In this document: positions 13,620 to 21,764 of the stretch, piece by piece | Layout: every line of letters starts with the position of its first letter | Numbering within the stretch: the stretch's first letter is position 1 | Source of the DNA: an uncultured Bacilli bacterium | Lineage (GTDB): Bacteria; Bacillota_I; Bacilli_A; RF39; UBA660 | DNA length: 30,910 bases | Reading direction: 5' to 3' | Assembly: GCA_947624845.1 (NCBI GenBank) | Contig: CANQMB010000003.1 | Location: forward strand, 1-30,910 | Notes under the pieces: model-generated | Database searches by the model: none | What the model was told of the DNA's origin: nothing | What the model saw: the letters and a program-made list of their open reading frames with translations, nothing else | Made by a program: the position numbers and the translations under genes

Positions 13620-14777
13620 ATGCAACAGGGCTTTGAAATCGTCCTAGATGATAAGAATATGATCGTGATGAAGTTACTTCATTATTTTATTACGGAAAAA
13701 AACTATAATCCGATTATTTTACAAGGTGTAGAAAATGAAATTTGGCTGGAAAACTTAGAAGAGGATTATAAAATTATTCGAATTGTCTCTGGATATATCC
13801 ATAATGATGAACAATTTCGCTTTGATATGTTTAAAACAAAGCGAATTATGAAAAAAATTAAAGCAAAAACTTTATCATTGAAAATGAATGCATTAAGTAT
13901 TTTTCTAGATTTAGGAGAAAGCGTCAATTTAAGTAAAAATTTTACGAAAGATGTGGATTGTCTAAAAGTAATAGAAGAGGAGGATCTAGATCGAAATGAG
14001 ATTGTAAAGAGTTTTTTTCCAGATCTTACAAAAAAATTAACTTATAGTGAAGAAGGTCTTCAGTTGTTTGCTAAGATTACGAATGATATTAATCTTCATA
14101 ATAAGACCGATGCTGAGAAAATGGATGAAGTATTTCGACCTAAGATTCCTTATGTGACCTATGCTCTCATTGCTCTTTGTGTTATTTTCTACCTAGGACC
14201 TCTTTTATTTGGATTTTATAATTCTTTTGTGGTTCAATTCTGTGTTTATCCTACTATGATTCGTGCAGGAGAGTACTATCGCTTGTTAACTGCCTCTTTT
14301 CTTCATGGAAACGTTTTACATTTACTTTTCAATTGTTATGCGTTATTTGTTATTGGGAGTCAAGTAGAGAGTTTTTTAGGCAAGGGAAAATATCTTTTGA
14401 TCTATCTTTTAAGTGCACTCAGTGCTTCTTTGATGTCCATGTTATTTTTAGGAAATAATTTAAGTTTAGGTGCCAGTGGTGCAATTTTTGGTTTAATGGG
14501 TGCTTTACTATATTTTGGATATCACTACCGTGTTTATTTAGGAAATGTGATTAAAAGTCAAATTATCCCTCTTATTTTATTTAACTTACTATTAGGATTT
14601 ACTTTTACTGGCATTGATAATTTTGCCCATATTGGTGGTTTGATTGGTGGAATTTTTGCGACGATGGCTTGTGGTGTAAAATATAAAAGTTCTACTTTTG
14701 AAAAAGTAAATGGAATCCTGATTTATTTACTATATACTGGCTTTTTAATTTATATGGGATTTATTTATCATATTTAA
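13620..14777 (+). CDS. Rhomboid-family intramembrane serine protease, YqgP/GluP type
   Basis: This 385-residue protein has a soluble N-terminal part (about 1-172) and a rhomboid membrane domain (about 175-385). In the membrane domain LGASGAIFGLMG supplies the GxSG motif with catalytic S286. NFAHIGGLIGG supplies catalytic H337, and FLHGNVLHLLFNCYAL is the conserved HxxxN-type helix (about 228-242). The layout of a cytosolic N-domain plus seven membrane helices matches B. subtilis YqgP/GluP. That protein cleaves membrane proteins within the bilayer and cooperates with FtsH in membrane protein quality control. The ATG at 13620 is chosen because GAGGAGG (13607-13613) precedes it; the frame extends 15 codons further up without a ribosome site. 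A TATAAT lies at 13586-13591. It is probably monocistronic. Confidence 0.92.
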   Translation: MQQGFEIVLDDKNMIVMKLLHYFITEKNYNPIILQGVENEIWLENLEEDYKIIRIVSGYIHNDEQFRFDMFKTKRIMKKIKAKTLSLKMNALSIFLDLGESVNLSKNFTKDVDCLKVIEEEDLDRNEIVKSFFPDLTKKLTYSEEGLQLFAKITNDINLHNKTDAEKMDEVFRPKIPYVTYALIALCVIFYLGPLLFGFYNSFVVQFCVYPTMIRAGEYYRLLTASFLHGNVLHLLFNCYALFVIGSQVESFLGKGKYLLIYLLSALSASLMSMLFLGNNLSLGASGAIFGLMGALLYFGYHYRVYLGNVIKSQIIPLILFNLLLGFTFTGIDNFAHIGGLIGGIFATMACGVKYKSSTFEKVNGILIYLLYTGFLIYMGFIYHI

Positions 14778-14797
14778 GAGAAATACTTCTCTTTTTT
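14776..14797 (+). terminator. Terminator after the rhomboid gene
   Basis: AAGAGAA / TTCTCTT with loop ATAC, then a T run to 14797. It begins at the stop codon. Confidence 0.7.
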
Positions 14798-14803
14798 CTT
14801 TGT

Positions 14804-14832
14804 TTGCGAAAATTAAACTCTTATAGTATAAT
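14804..14832 (+). promoter_or_regulatory. Promoter of smc
   Basis: TTGCGA (14804-14809), 17 bases, TATAAT (14827-14832). Confidence 0.72.
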
Positions 14833-14863
14833 GATAGAAGTATAAGTGAGTAGGGTGAAGCAT

Positions 14864-17815
14864 ATGTACTTAAAAGAAATCATTACTTCTGGTTTTAAAT
14901 CTTTTGCCGATAAAATAGATATTTCTTTAGATAATAAGATAACTTGTATTGTCGGACCTAATGGTTCTGGAAAAAGTAATATTGTCGATGCTGTTCGTTG
15001 GGTATTAGGGGAACAGTCGGTAAAATCTCTTCGAGGAGAAGGAACGATGACCGATGTTATTTTTTCTGGTAGCAAAAGTAGAAAAGCTTTAAATGTCGCT
15101 TCTGTAGAACTTATCTTCGATAATAGTGATCATTATTTAGCGCTTGATTTTTCAGAAGTTTCTATTAAAAGAAAAGTTTATCGTAGTGGAGAAAATGAAT
15201 ATTATTTAAATCAGGAAAAGTGTCGATTAAAAGACATTGTCGATTTATTTATTGATAGTGGAGTTGGAAAAGAATCTTTCAATATTATTTCTCAGGGGGA
15301 AGTACAAAAAATTTTGAGTCATTCTCCTTATGATAGGAGAATTATCTTTGAAGAGGCCGCGGGAATTTTAAAGTATAAAAAAAGAAAAGAAGAAGCGCTT
15401 CGGAAGTTGGATCGAACGCATAATAATATTGATCGAGTTCAAGATATTATTGCTGAATTGGAAGGACAAGTTGAACCTTTAAAAGAGCAGAGTGAAAAAG
15501 CTAAAGAATATCTAGAAAATAAAAAAGGATTAGAAAAATATGAAGTAGCTTTACTTTCTTATGATATTGAAGAAAATCATCGAAAAGTAGAACGATTCAA
15601 AGAAGAAAAAGAAAAATTATCTTCTGAAATGGTCTCTTTACAAGCGGATACAACTCATACGGACTTGATGGAAGCAGAAGATAAAAATAGGTTATTAAAA
15701 TTAGAAAAAGATTTAAAAACCAAAATGGATCTATTAGTTCAAATCACTGAAGAAGTTGAAAAATTAAATAGTGAAAGGCAATTGTTAAAAGAGCGCAGTA
15801 AAAAAAATAATCCAGATGAGGCTGGTGAAATTTTACGTCAGTTACTTGAAGAAAAGGGAAAAATAGAAGCTCAAGTTAAGATTGAAAGAAGTAATTTAGA
15901 ACAGTTGAAAACTACACAAACCAAACTTTCAGAAAAGATGAATCAACAGTTAGAATCTTTAGATCAAATAAAGAAAAAAGAGACGATAATTCAACAAGAT
16001 TATTTAAAATTAAATAGAGAAAATACAGTATTAGAACAAAAAGAGAAAAATTTACAAACGGAGATTGATTCCTTTGGAAATATGCCAAATAGTGTTCGAT
16101 CTGTTTTAAGAGCCACTTCGTTAGATGGAATTTATAATACTATTGGAAATATTTTGGAAACTGAAGATACTTATGCCAAAGCTTTGGATGTAGCAATTCA
16201 ATCTAGTAGAAATTTTATTATAACCAAAGATAAAGAAGCAGCTGTAAATGCGATTGCCTATTTAAAAGAAAAAAAATTAGGACGTGCTACTTTTTTTCCA
16301 TTGACTGTCATCCAGTCACGATACGTAGATGAGGAAACTTTATATAAAATAGAACATGATTCCGATTTTATTGCCGTTTTCAGTAGTTTAGTTACTTATG
16401 ATCAAAAATATAAAAATATTGTGTTCAATCAATTGGGAACTACTTTGGTTTCGAATGATATAGAAAGTGCGAATCGCTTGAGTCAAAAAGTAAATCATCG
16501 TTATCGTATTGTTACTTTAGATGGTGACGTTGTTCATGTAGGTGGTTCTATGTCGGGTGGTTCAAATTATCATGCGAGTAGTACAATTTTAGTAAAACAA
16601 GAAAGAAATCGCATTTTAGAAAAAATTGACCAAAATACGAACGAATTAAAGGCAATCGATGAAAAATTAACAGAATTACAACGAGAATTGAGTATGGCAG
16701 AGAAGAATTATTTTGATTCTTCTAATGAAAATATTTTATTGAAAAGTCAAATTGAAAATAAACAAAAAGAAGTAAAAGATCTTGAAGATGAACATACTTC
16801 TATTGTGAAAGAATGGACCTCTTATGATACTTTGAATCATGATAGTGTCGATGAAAAAGAAGAGGAATTAATCACTTCATTCCATCAGAAACAATCTGAA
16901 AAAGAAGTGATTACAAAAGAGATTGAAAATATCAATCAGACAATTTCTTCTTTAAAGTCTAAAATGGAAGAAGATCAGGCAAGTGTTCGAGTAAAAAATA
17001 GTAAATTAAGAGAAATAGAAAAAGAAATTCAAGAAAAAGAAGTGGCAATGAATCGTTATGAAGTTTCTTTGGATCATATGCTTCTTACTTTAAATGAAGA
17101 ATATTCATTAACATTTGAAAAGGCCAAAGAAGAGTATTCTTTGGATATAGAACCTGAAGATGCTCGAAGTAGAGTTTCTCTATATAAGAAAAATATTAAA
17201 CAGATTGGTATGGTCAATTTATTGGCCATTGATGAATATGAACGTGTTTCTACTCGATATGAGTTTTTATTGAACCAAAAAAAGGATTTAGAACATGCGG
17301 AAGAAACGCTTCTTGAGATTATGGATGAAATGGATGAAGTAATGGAAGAAGAATTTCAAAATACATTTCATTCGATTGAAGAAGAATTTAGAAAAGTATT
17401 TAGAGAGTTGTTCAAGGGAGGAGAAGCAAAGCTCAAACTTACTAATCCAGATGATTTATTAACAACAGGAATTGATATTATTGCCTCTCCACCAGGAAAA
17501 AAATTAACGACCATCAGTCTCCTTTCTGGAGGAGAAAAGACATTGACGGCCATTAGTTTGTTATTTGCTATTTTAAATGTCAGAACAGTTCCTTTTTGTC
17601 TTTTTGATGAAGTGGAGGCGGCTTTGGATGAGGCCAATGTTTCAGAATTTGGTAAATATTTGGAACATTATAAAAATAAAACTCAGTTTTTAATTATTAC
17701 TCATAAAAAGAAGACGATGGAATATGCGGATACTTTATATGGAATTACTATGCAAGAGTCTGGTGTTAGTAAATTAGTCAGTGTAAAATTAAACGATAGG
17801 GAAGAAGTAATTTAG
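14864..17815 (+). CDS. smc: Chromosome segregation ATPase SMC (condensin), short-armed
   Basis: This 983-residue SMC protein compacts and segregates the chromosome with ScpA/ScpB. The N-terminal head has MYLKEIITSGFKSFADK and Walker A GPNGSGKS (31-38). A coiled-coil arm runs from about 170 to 405. A hinge follows at about 405-575, from NMPNSVRSVLRATSLDG to the glycine-rich GGSMSGGS. A return arm runs to about 800, and the C-terminal head has the ABC signature LLSGGEKTLTAISLL and Walker B CLFDEVEAALDEANV. Every catalytic motif is present. Typical bacterial SMC is near 1180 residues; here the head and hinge are normal and the loss falls on the arms, about 235 instead of about 330 residues on the N-terminal side. 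The ATG at 14864 has AGGGTGA 5 bases ahead. A GNAT gene follows 8 bases after the stop. Confidence 0.95.
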   Translation: MYLKEIITSGFKSFADKIDISLDNKITCIVGPNGSGKSNIVDAVRWVLGEQSVKSLRGEGTMTDVIFSGSKSRKALNVASVELIFDNSDHYLALDFSEVSIKRKVYRSGENEYYLNQEKCRLKDIVDLFIDSGVGKESFNIISQGEVQKILSHSPYDRRIIFEEAAGILKYKKRKEEALRKLDRTHNNIDRVQDIIAELEGQVEPLKEQSEKAKEYLENKKGLEKYEVALLSYDIEENHRKVERFKEEKEKLSSEMVSLQADTTHTDLMEAEDKNRLLKLEKDLKTKMDLLVQITEEVEKLNSERQLLKERSKKNNPDEAGEILRQLLEEKGKIEAQVKIERSNLEQLKTTQTKLSEKMNQQLESLDQIKKKETIIQQDYLKLNRENTVLEQKEKNLQTEIDSFGNMPNSVRSVLRATSLDGIYNTIGNILETEDTYAKALDVAIQSSRNFIITKDKEAAVNAIAYLKEKKLGRATFFPLTVIQSRYVDEETLYKIEHDSDFIAVFSSLVTYDQKYKNIVFNQLGTTLVSNDIESANRLSQKVNHRYRIVTLDGDVVHVGGSMSGGSNYHASSTILVKQERNRILEKIDQNTNELKAIDEKLTELQRELSMAEKNYFDSSNENILLKSQIENKQKEVKDLEDEHTSIVKEWTSYDTLNHDSVDEKEEELITSFHQKQSEKEVITKEIENINQTISSLKSKMEEDQASVRVKNSKLREIEKEIQEKEVAMNRYEVSLDHMLLTLNEEYSLTFEKAKEEYSLDIEPEDARSRVSLYKKNIKQIGMVNLLAIDEYERVSTRYEFLLNQKKDLEHAEETLLEIMDEMDEVMEEEFQNTFHSIEEEFRKVFRELFKGGEAKLKLTNPDDLLTTGIDIIASPPGKKLTTISLLSGGEKTLTAISLLFAILNVRTVPFCLFDEVEAALDEANVSEFGKYLEHYKNKTQFLIITHKKKTMEYADTLYGITMQESGVSKLVSVKLNDREEVI

Positions 17816-17823
17816 GAGTTTAT

Positions 17824-18240
17824 ATGATCATTCGTTGGATTCAAATGGAAGAAATTGAAGAGTGGATCTCATTGTTGTCAGAATCTTTTCCTGTACAGAC
17901 TACGAAAGAAAAAATTCAAAAAAATTTAAATGAGGATCACCGAATTTTAATTGCCAAAAAACAAGATCAATTGGTAGGTTCTATTCTTATCAACAAAGAG
18001 AAAAATTTTATTGAGAACTTTGTCAGTTTTCGTTTGCACAATATTTGTGTAAAAAAAGAATTCCGCAATCAAAAAATTGCTACTTCAATGCTTCGAGAAG
18101 TAGATCGTATTGCTAGAGAAGAAAATATTGATTTTATTGATTTGACTTCTAGCAATAATAGAGAAGTTGCACAGCATGTCTATTTAAAAAATGGGTATGA
18201 AAAAAGGGAAAGTTGTCTATTTCGAAAAAATATATCTTAA
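17824..18240 (+). CDS. GNAT-family N-acetyltransferase
   Basis: A 138-residue acetyltransferase of the GNAT fold that would transfer acetyl from acetyl-CoA to an amine or protein N-terminus. The acetyl-CoA binding motif A is LHNICVKKEFRNQKIATSML (about 70-89). The usual RxxGxA reads RNQKIA, with K in place of the conserved glycine, which is unusual. Motif B follows as IDLTSSNNREVAQHVYLKNGYEKR, with the N...A...Y...GF pattern of RimI-like enzymes. It sits 8 bases downstream of smc, so it is co-transcribed, and a bidirectional hairpin ends the unit. The substrate cannot be read from the sequence. Confidence 0.82.
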   Translation: MIIRWIQMEEIEEWISLLSESFPVQTTKEKIQKNLNEDHRILIAKKQDQLVGSILINKEKNFIENFVSFRLHNICVKKEFRNQKIATSMLREVDRIAREENIDFIDLTSSNNREVAQHVYLKNGYEKRESCLFRKNIS

Positions 18241-18246
18241 AGATCA

Positions 18247-18273
18247 AAAAAAATAATGAGAGATCATTATTTT
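18247..18273. terminator. Bidirectional terminator between convergent genes
   Basis: AAAATAATGA, loop GAGA, TCATTATTTT with A and T runs on both flanks. It ends smc-GNAT (rightward) and the cyclophilin gene (leftward). Confidence 0.8.
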
Positions 18274-18842
18274 TTTATTCTAGTAATTGATTCTATAATG
18301 GGTTGATTTTCTTTTGCCACGTTTTCTCCATCAGTTGTTTTTACTTCATCGCATATTTTATCGACAACTTCCATTCCGTCTTTGACATATCCAAAAACAG
18401 CATAATTACCATCTAAGTAAGTACTATCTTTATGAACGATAAAAAATTGACTACTTGCCGAATTCGGATCTTCTCCACGAGCCATAGAGATTGCACCTCT
18501 AGTATGAGAAAGTGGGTTTTTAATTCCGTTACTTGAAAACTCTCCTTGAATTGTTTGGCTACTTCCGCCTGTTCCATTTCCTTGTGGATCTCCTCCTTGA
18601 ATCATAAAATCTTTTATAATTCTGTGAAAAGTAAGGCCATCATAAAATTTTTGATCGACTAATTTTAAAAAGTTTTCTACTGTAATGGGTGCATGATCTG
18701 CATCGAGTGTTACTGTAATTTCGCCATAATTTTTGATTTGAATTGCAATATCATATTTTCCTTTTAAAGTATTTTTGTTTTCTCCACAAGCACTGAGAAG
18801 AAACACTAGAATAAGAATTACTAAAAATTTTGTTTTTTTCAT
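18267..18842 (-). CDS. Lipoprotein peptidyl-prolyl cis-trans isomerase, cyclophilin type
   Basis: A 191-residue cyclophilin exported as a lipoprotein. The signal peptide MKKTKFLVILILVFLLSAC has a lipobox LSAC with the lipidated C19. The cyclophilin domain spans about 30-190. It starts with YGEITVTLDADHAPITVENFL, then TFHRIIKDFMIQGGDP, which carries the catalytic Arg and the Phe/Met/Gln pocket. It continues with AISMARGEDPNSASSQFFI and YLDGNYAVFGYV. It probably folds secreted proteins on the outer face of the membrane. It should be processed by the LspA encoded in this window. It lies 55 bases downstream of def, with a weak hairpin between, so both separate and read-through transcription are possible. 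Confidence 0.93.
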   Translation of the reverse strand: MKKTKFLVILILVFLLSACGENKNTLKGKYDIAIQIKNYGEITVTLDADHAPITVENFLKLVDQKFYDGLTFHRIIKDFMIQGGDPQGNGTGGSSQTIQGEFSSNGIKNPLSHTRGAISMARGEDPNSASSQFFIVHKDSTYLDGNYAVFGYVKDGMEVVDKICDEVKTTDGENVAKENQPIIESITRIKK

Positions 18843-18887
18843 CGAATCACCACTATATAATTATCATAAATCTTTCTTTTTGTAAAT

Positions 18888-18908
18888 AAAAAAGAGCTTA
18901 AATTGCTC
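18888..18908 (-). terminator. Weak terminator after def
   Basis: Minus strand GAGC, 7 bases containing the def stop codon, GCTC, then six Ts. The 4 bp stem suggests only partial termination. Confidence 0.45.
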
Positions 18909-19446
18909 GATATAATTCTTGATCTTTAAATGGATTTTTTGGATCAATATAGTCTGTGAACAAGATTCCATCTAAGTGATCTATTTCATGTTGAAAGGCG
19001 ATAGCCAACTCTTCTCTTGCACGAACTCGAATTTTTTGGCCGAGTTCATTATATCCTTCCACTGTGACTCTGGCATATCTTGGTACAATTCCTTCTACCT
19101 CTCGATTGACAGAAAGACATCCTTCCCCAAGTTCAACATAAATTTTTTCTTCAGAGTTGCTGATGATTTTTGGGTTGATTAAAACATAATTGTCAAATAC
19201 TCCATCTTCTACTTCATGGACAACGACAAAATATCTCTTGGCAACTCCAAGCTGAATCGCAGCCATTCCCATTCCGGGACGAAGATCGTATTTTTCTGCT
19301 TCTTCTTCGATTTGACTGGCTGTTAAATATTCGATCATTTTATTTATTCTTTCTTGATCTTCTTTCGTTAATGGGAAGATCACTTCTTTACTTACTTGTC
19401 TGAGCCTTCTATCTTTTTCATCTAAAATTTCATTCATTTTTAGCAT
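18898..19446 (-). CDS. def: Peptide deformylase (type II)
   Basis: A 182-residue metalloenzyme that removes the formyl group from the initiating methionine of new proteins. All three motifs are present: GMGMAAIQ (58-65), EGCLSV (108-113) with metal ligand C110, and QHEIDHLDG (152-160) with H153, E154 and H157. The long insert between residues 40 and 57 and the overall length fit the type II enzymes of Gram-positive bacteria. The ATG at 19444-19446 is chosen because GGTGGTGA lies about 5 bases upstream; in-frame TTG/GTG codons further up would place the start within the ribosome site. Confidence 0.95.
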   Translation of the reverse strand: MLKMNEILDEKDRRLRQVSKEVIFPLTKEDQERINKMIEYLTASQIEEEAEKYDLRPGMGMAAIQLGVAKRYFVVVHEVEDGVFDNYVLINPKIISNSEEKIYVELGEGCLSVNREVEGIVPRYARVTVEGYNELGQKIRVRAREELAIAFQHEIDHLDGILFTDYIDPKNPFKDQELYRAI

Positions 19447-19510
19447 GAATATCACCACCAACGGCTTTATTTTATCAAAAAAATGAGAAAAAATAAAGTA
19501 TTTGACTATA

Positions 19511-19538
19511 AAAAATAAAAAGACTTCAAAGATTGAAG
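19511..19538 (-). terminator. Terminator after the YjcZ-type gene
   Basis: CTTCAA / TTGAAG (19524-19529, 19533-19538) with loop AGA, followed on the minus strand by a T-rich run. Confidence 0.6.
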
Positions 19539-19549
19539 ACTTTTATTTA

Positions 19550-19735
19550 TTAATTTGCCCAACGAGTTCCAATCACGATGACTAAAAGAATGAATAATAC
19601 TAAGATAATGGCATATGTAGAACCGTTGTTTCCAGAACCGTAACCATATCCGTATCCGTATCCGTATCCTGGATAGTATGGCATTTGATAACCTGTGTTT
19701 CCGCAACCACAAGATCCTCCACCATAATAGTACAT
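19550..19735 (-). CDS. YjcZ-type small sporulation protein
   Basis: This 61-residue protein begins with a Gly/Tyr/Cys-rich part (MYYYGGGSCGCGNTGYQM, then a run of GY pairs). It ends with a hydrophobic helix, STYAIILVLFILLVIVIGTRWAN. A Gly-rich head followed by a 'xAIIVVLFILLIIVG' tail is the hallmark of the YjcZ family of small sporulation proteins. The AAAGGAGG ribosome site precedes the ATG, and a sigma-K consensus promoter lies 31 bases upstream of the start. This points to late mother-cell expression and a coat or outer spore layer location. The exact role of the family is not known. An overlapping frame on the same strand (repeated RIRIR) is an artefact of the GY repeat. Confidence 0.85.
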   Translation of the reverse strand: MYYYGGGSCGCGNTGYQMPYYPGYGYGYGYGYGSGNNGSTYAIILVLFILLVIVIGTRWAN

Positions 19736-19765
19736 AATTTTGCCTCCTTTTATTTTAATCTACTA

Positions 19766-19793
19766 TAGGGTATGTAAATTGTCATATTTTGTT
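19766..19793 (-). promoter_or_regulatory. Sigma-K consensus promoter of the YjcZ-type gene
   Basis: Minus strand: AAC (19791-19793), exactly 16 bases, CATACCCTA (19766-19774). This fits the sigma-K consensus (mAC-N16-CATAnnnTA) at every fixed position. No sigma-A promoter is seen in the same place. Confidence 0.7.
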
Positions 19794-19877
19794 CATTTAA
19801 ATTTACCTAGTTTTTGGAAAAGTGTTTTAAAGTAAATAAAAGTATGATAAAATAAGGGAAGATAGGGTCGTGATTGG

Positions 19878-21020
19878 ATGAAGAAAGTGATTAAACACAT
19901 CGATAAACCACTATTATTAGTGACAGTATTTTTATTTATTGTAGGGCTTATTATGGTTTTTTCTTCTTCTAATGTTACCGCATATATGTCAAAAGCAGTC
20001 AGCCCTTATAATTACTTTATTAAGCAATCGGTCTTTTTGTTTCTTGGTTTTTTGTTATTTTTATTTATGATTCGTTTTAATACAAAACTTTATGGAATGG
20101 TCTCCTGGATTGGAATTTTAGGAGTTGGAGCTTCTTTGGCTATTCTATTAGTCATGGGACAAGCTAAAAACCAGGCCGTTTCTTGGTTTGATTTTGGTGT
20201 TTTTAGTTTTCAACCGAGTGAATTTATTAAAGTTATTATGATTGTTTGGATGGCTAGATATTATGAAATGCATGAAAAACGATTGAATCGATATGGAACC
20301 AGTCTATTTCCACTTTTAGTGGGGGGTGCTTTGACTTTTTTGATTTTATTACAACCTGATTTAGGAACTTCAATTATATTTGTAGCTATAGTAGGATCTT
20401 TATTCTTATCTTCTCCCATTTCTAGAGAAATTAAAAATCAGATTATTTTTGGTTGTTTTGGGCTCGTTCTCGTTGTTGTATTTGTGATTGTTGGAAGTGG
20501 GAAAACTTTAATTTACGAAAGACAATTGGAACGGTTAAATTTTAGAGATCCCTGTAGTCGATTACTGACAACGGGAAATCAAGTTTGTAATGGTTATATT
20601 GCTATTAATAATGGAGGTCTTACTGGCGTTGGTCTCGGAAATTCTACTCAAAAATATTTATATTTGCCGGAACCTTATACAGATTTCATTTTTGCTGTTA
20701 TTGTAGAAGAATTGGGTGTTATTACGGGAATTATTATTATTTTACTTTATATATTTGTTCTTTACCGAATTTTATATATTGGGAAAAAAAGTTATACAAA
20801 TCGAGGAGCTTTAATTTGTTATGGTGTTGCCGTTTATATCTTTTGCCATATTGCCGTTAATTTGATGGGATTATTTGGATTGATTCCCATGACAGGAGTG
20901 CCGCTTCCCTTTATGAGTTATGGAGGAAGTTTTACGATTTGTTTGATTGCTGCTTTGACACTCGTACAAAGAGTTAGTGTTGAAACAGGTTTGAGAAAGG
21001 AAGCGAAGAAAAGTTCTTAA
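19878..21020 (+). CDS. ftsW: SEDS-family peptidoglycan glycosyltransferase FtsW
   Basis: A 380-residue membrane protein with about ten helices that polymerises lipid II, most likely at the division septum. SEDS landmarks are present: FQPSEFIKV (111-119), LQPDLGTSII (158-167), GVGLGNSTQKYLYLPEPYTDFIF (250-272) with the catalytic-loop aspartate D269, and GLIPMTGVPLPFMSYGGS near the end. The LPE..TDFIFA..EELG block favours FtsW over RodA, though the two are hard to separate. The large external loop carries two cysteines, C226 and C237 (RDPCS, NQVCNGY), which could form a disulfide. The start ATG follows AGGG at a slightly long spacing. A TGA-TAAAAT extended -10 lies at 19845-19853. It is closed by a strong hairpin. 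Confidence 0.88.
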   Translation: MKKVIKHIDKPLLLVTVFLFIVGLIMVFSSSNVTAYMSKAVSPYNYFIKQSVFLFLGFLLFLFMIRFNTKLYGMVSWIGILGVGASLAILLVMGQAKNQAVSWFDFGVFSFQPSEFIKVIMIVWMARYYEMHEKRLNRYGTSLFPLLVGGALTFLILLQPDLGTSIIFVAIVGSLFLSSPISREIKNQIIFGCFGLVLVVVFVIVGSGKTLIYERQLERLNFRDPCSRLLTTGNQVCNGYIAINNGGLTGVGLGNSTQKYLYLPEPYTDFIFAVIVEELGVITGIIIILLYIFVLYRILYIGKKSYTNRGALICYGVAVYIFCHIAVNLMGLFGLIPMTGVPLPFMSYGGSFTICLIAALTLVQRVSVETGLRKEAKKSS

Positions 21021-21043
21021 AAATTTAGAACTTTTCTTTTTTT
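21006..21043 (+). terminator. Terminator after ftsW
   Basis: 12 bp stem AAGAAAAGTTCT / AGAACTTTTCTT with a 9-base loop and a T run. It starts inside the last codons. Confidence 0.85.
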
Positions 21044-21071
21044 AACCAATAATAAGATAGAGGTGATTTAC

Positions 21072-21764
21072 ATGACATTTACATATCGTTATCGGAAACA
21101 AATTTTGATTACTGGTTGTTGTTTGTTGTTATTTATTACGATTGGATATTTTCTATTTTTTTATTCAAATACGGAAGTCAAAGCCAAAAAAGGAATTCAA
21201 GTCGCGAAAAAGGAAAGTCAGAAAAAAATATCAGAAGAAAAAACAGACGTGGATATGAATTACAAAGTGGATATCAAAGGACAGATTATTTCTCCTGGAA
21301 TTTACTCTGTTGCCAAAGATAGTCGAGTCATGGATGTTATTTCTTTGGCTGGAGGTCTTACTGAGAATGCAGACACTTCAGTGATTAACTTGAGCAAAAA
21401 AGTTGTGGATGAAATGGTCATTATTGTCTATAGTCGTTTTGAAGTGGAAAATTTTAAACAAGTGAAAGAAGAGGAAAAAATTGTTCAAGAAAACTGTATT
21501 CAAGGAGGTAATTACGACTTGAAAAACGATGCTTGTATTACTGATTCCAGTGAATCCAAAGAGAATCTTTCTTCAAAAATTTCTATTAATACAGCAACGA
21601 AAGAAGAATTGATGATGTTAAGTGGAGTAGGAGAGGCAAAGGCCAATGCTATTATTTCTTATCGAGAAGAACATGGGGCTTTTGAAAAAATAGAAGATAT
21701 TAAAAATGTAAGTGGAATTGGAGACCATTTATTTGCTCAAATTCAGGAAAATATTACTACTTAA
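21072..21764 (+). CDS. comEA: Competence protein ComEA (DNA receptor)
   Basis: A 230-residue membrane-anchored DNA-binding protein. It has a basic N-terminus, one membrane helix at about 10-31, a charged linker, an SLBB-type domain (about 63-122, YKVDIKGQIISPGIYSV through INLSKKVVDEMVIIV) and a helix-hairpin-helix DNA-binding domain. The last domain is at about 169-226, with SINTATKEELMMLSGVGEAKANAIISYR and a second GIGDHL hairpin. ComEA collects double-stranded DNA outside the membrane and hands it to ComEC. Two extra cysteines, C142 and C155, lie in the linker between the domains. The ATG at 21072 has AGAGGTGA 5 bases ahead; the GTG at 21063 lies within it. comEB is absent, and comEC overlaps directly. 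Confidence 0.94.
   Translation: MTFTYRYRKQILITGCCLLLFITIGYFLFFYSNTEVKAKKGIQVAKKESQKKISEEKTDVDMNYKVDIKGQIISPGIYSVAKDSRVMDVISLAGGLTENADTSVINLSKKVVDEMVIIVYSRFEVENFKQVKEEEKIVQENCIQGGNYDLKNDACITDSSESKENLSSKISINTATKEELMMLSGVGEAKANAIISYREEHGAFEKIEDIKNVSGIGDHLFAQIQENITT

Noticed and set aside
19506..19712. Open frame of 68 codons with RIRIRIR repeats
   Set aside because: It is the shifted reading of the Gly-Tyr repeat in the YjcZ-type gene on the same strand, lacks a ribosome site and has no sensible protein.
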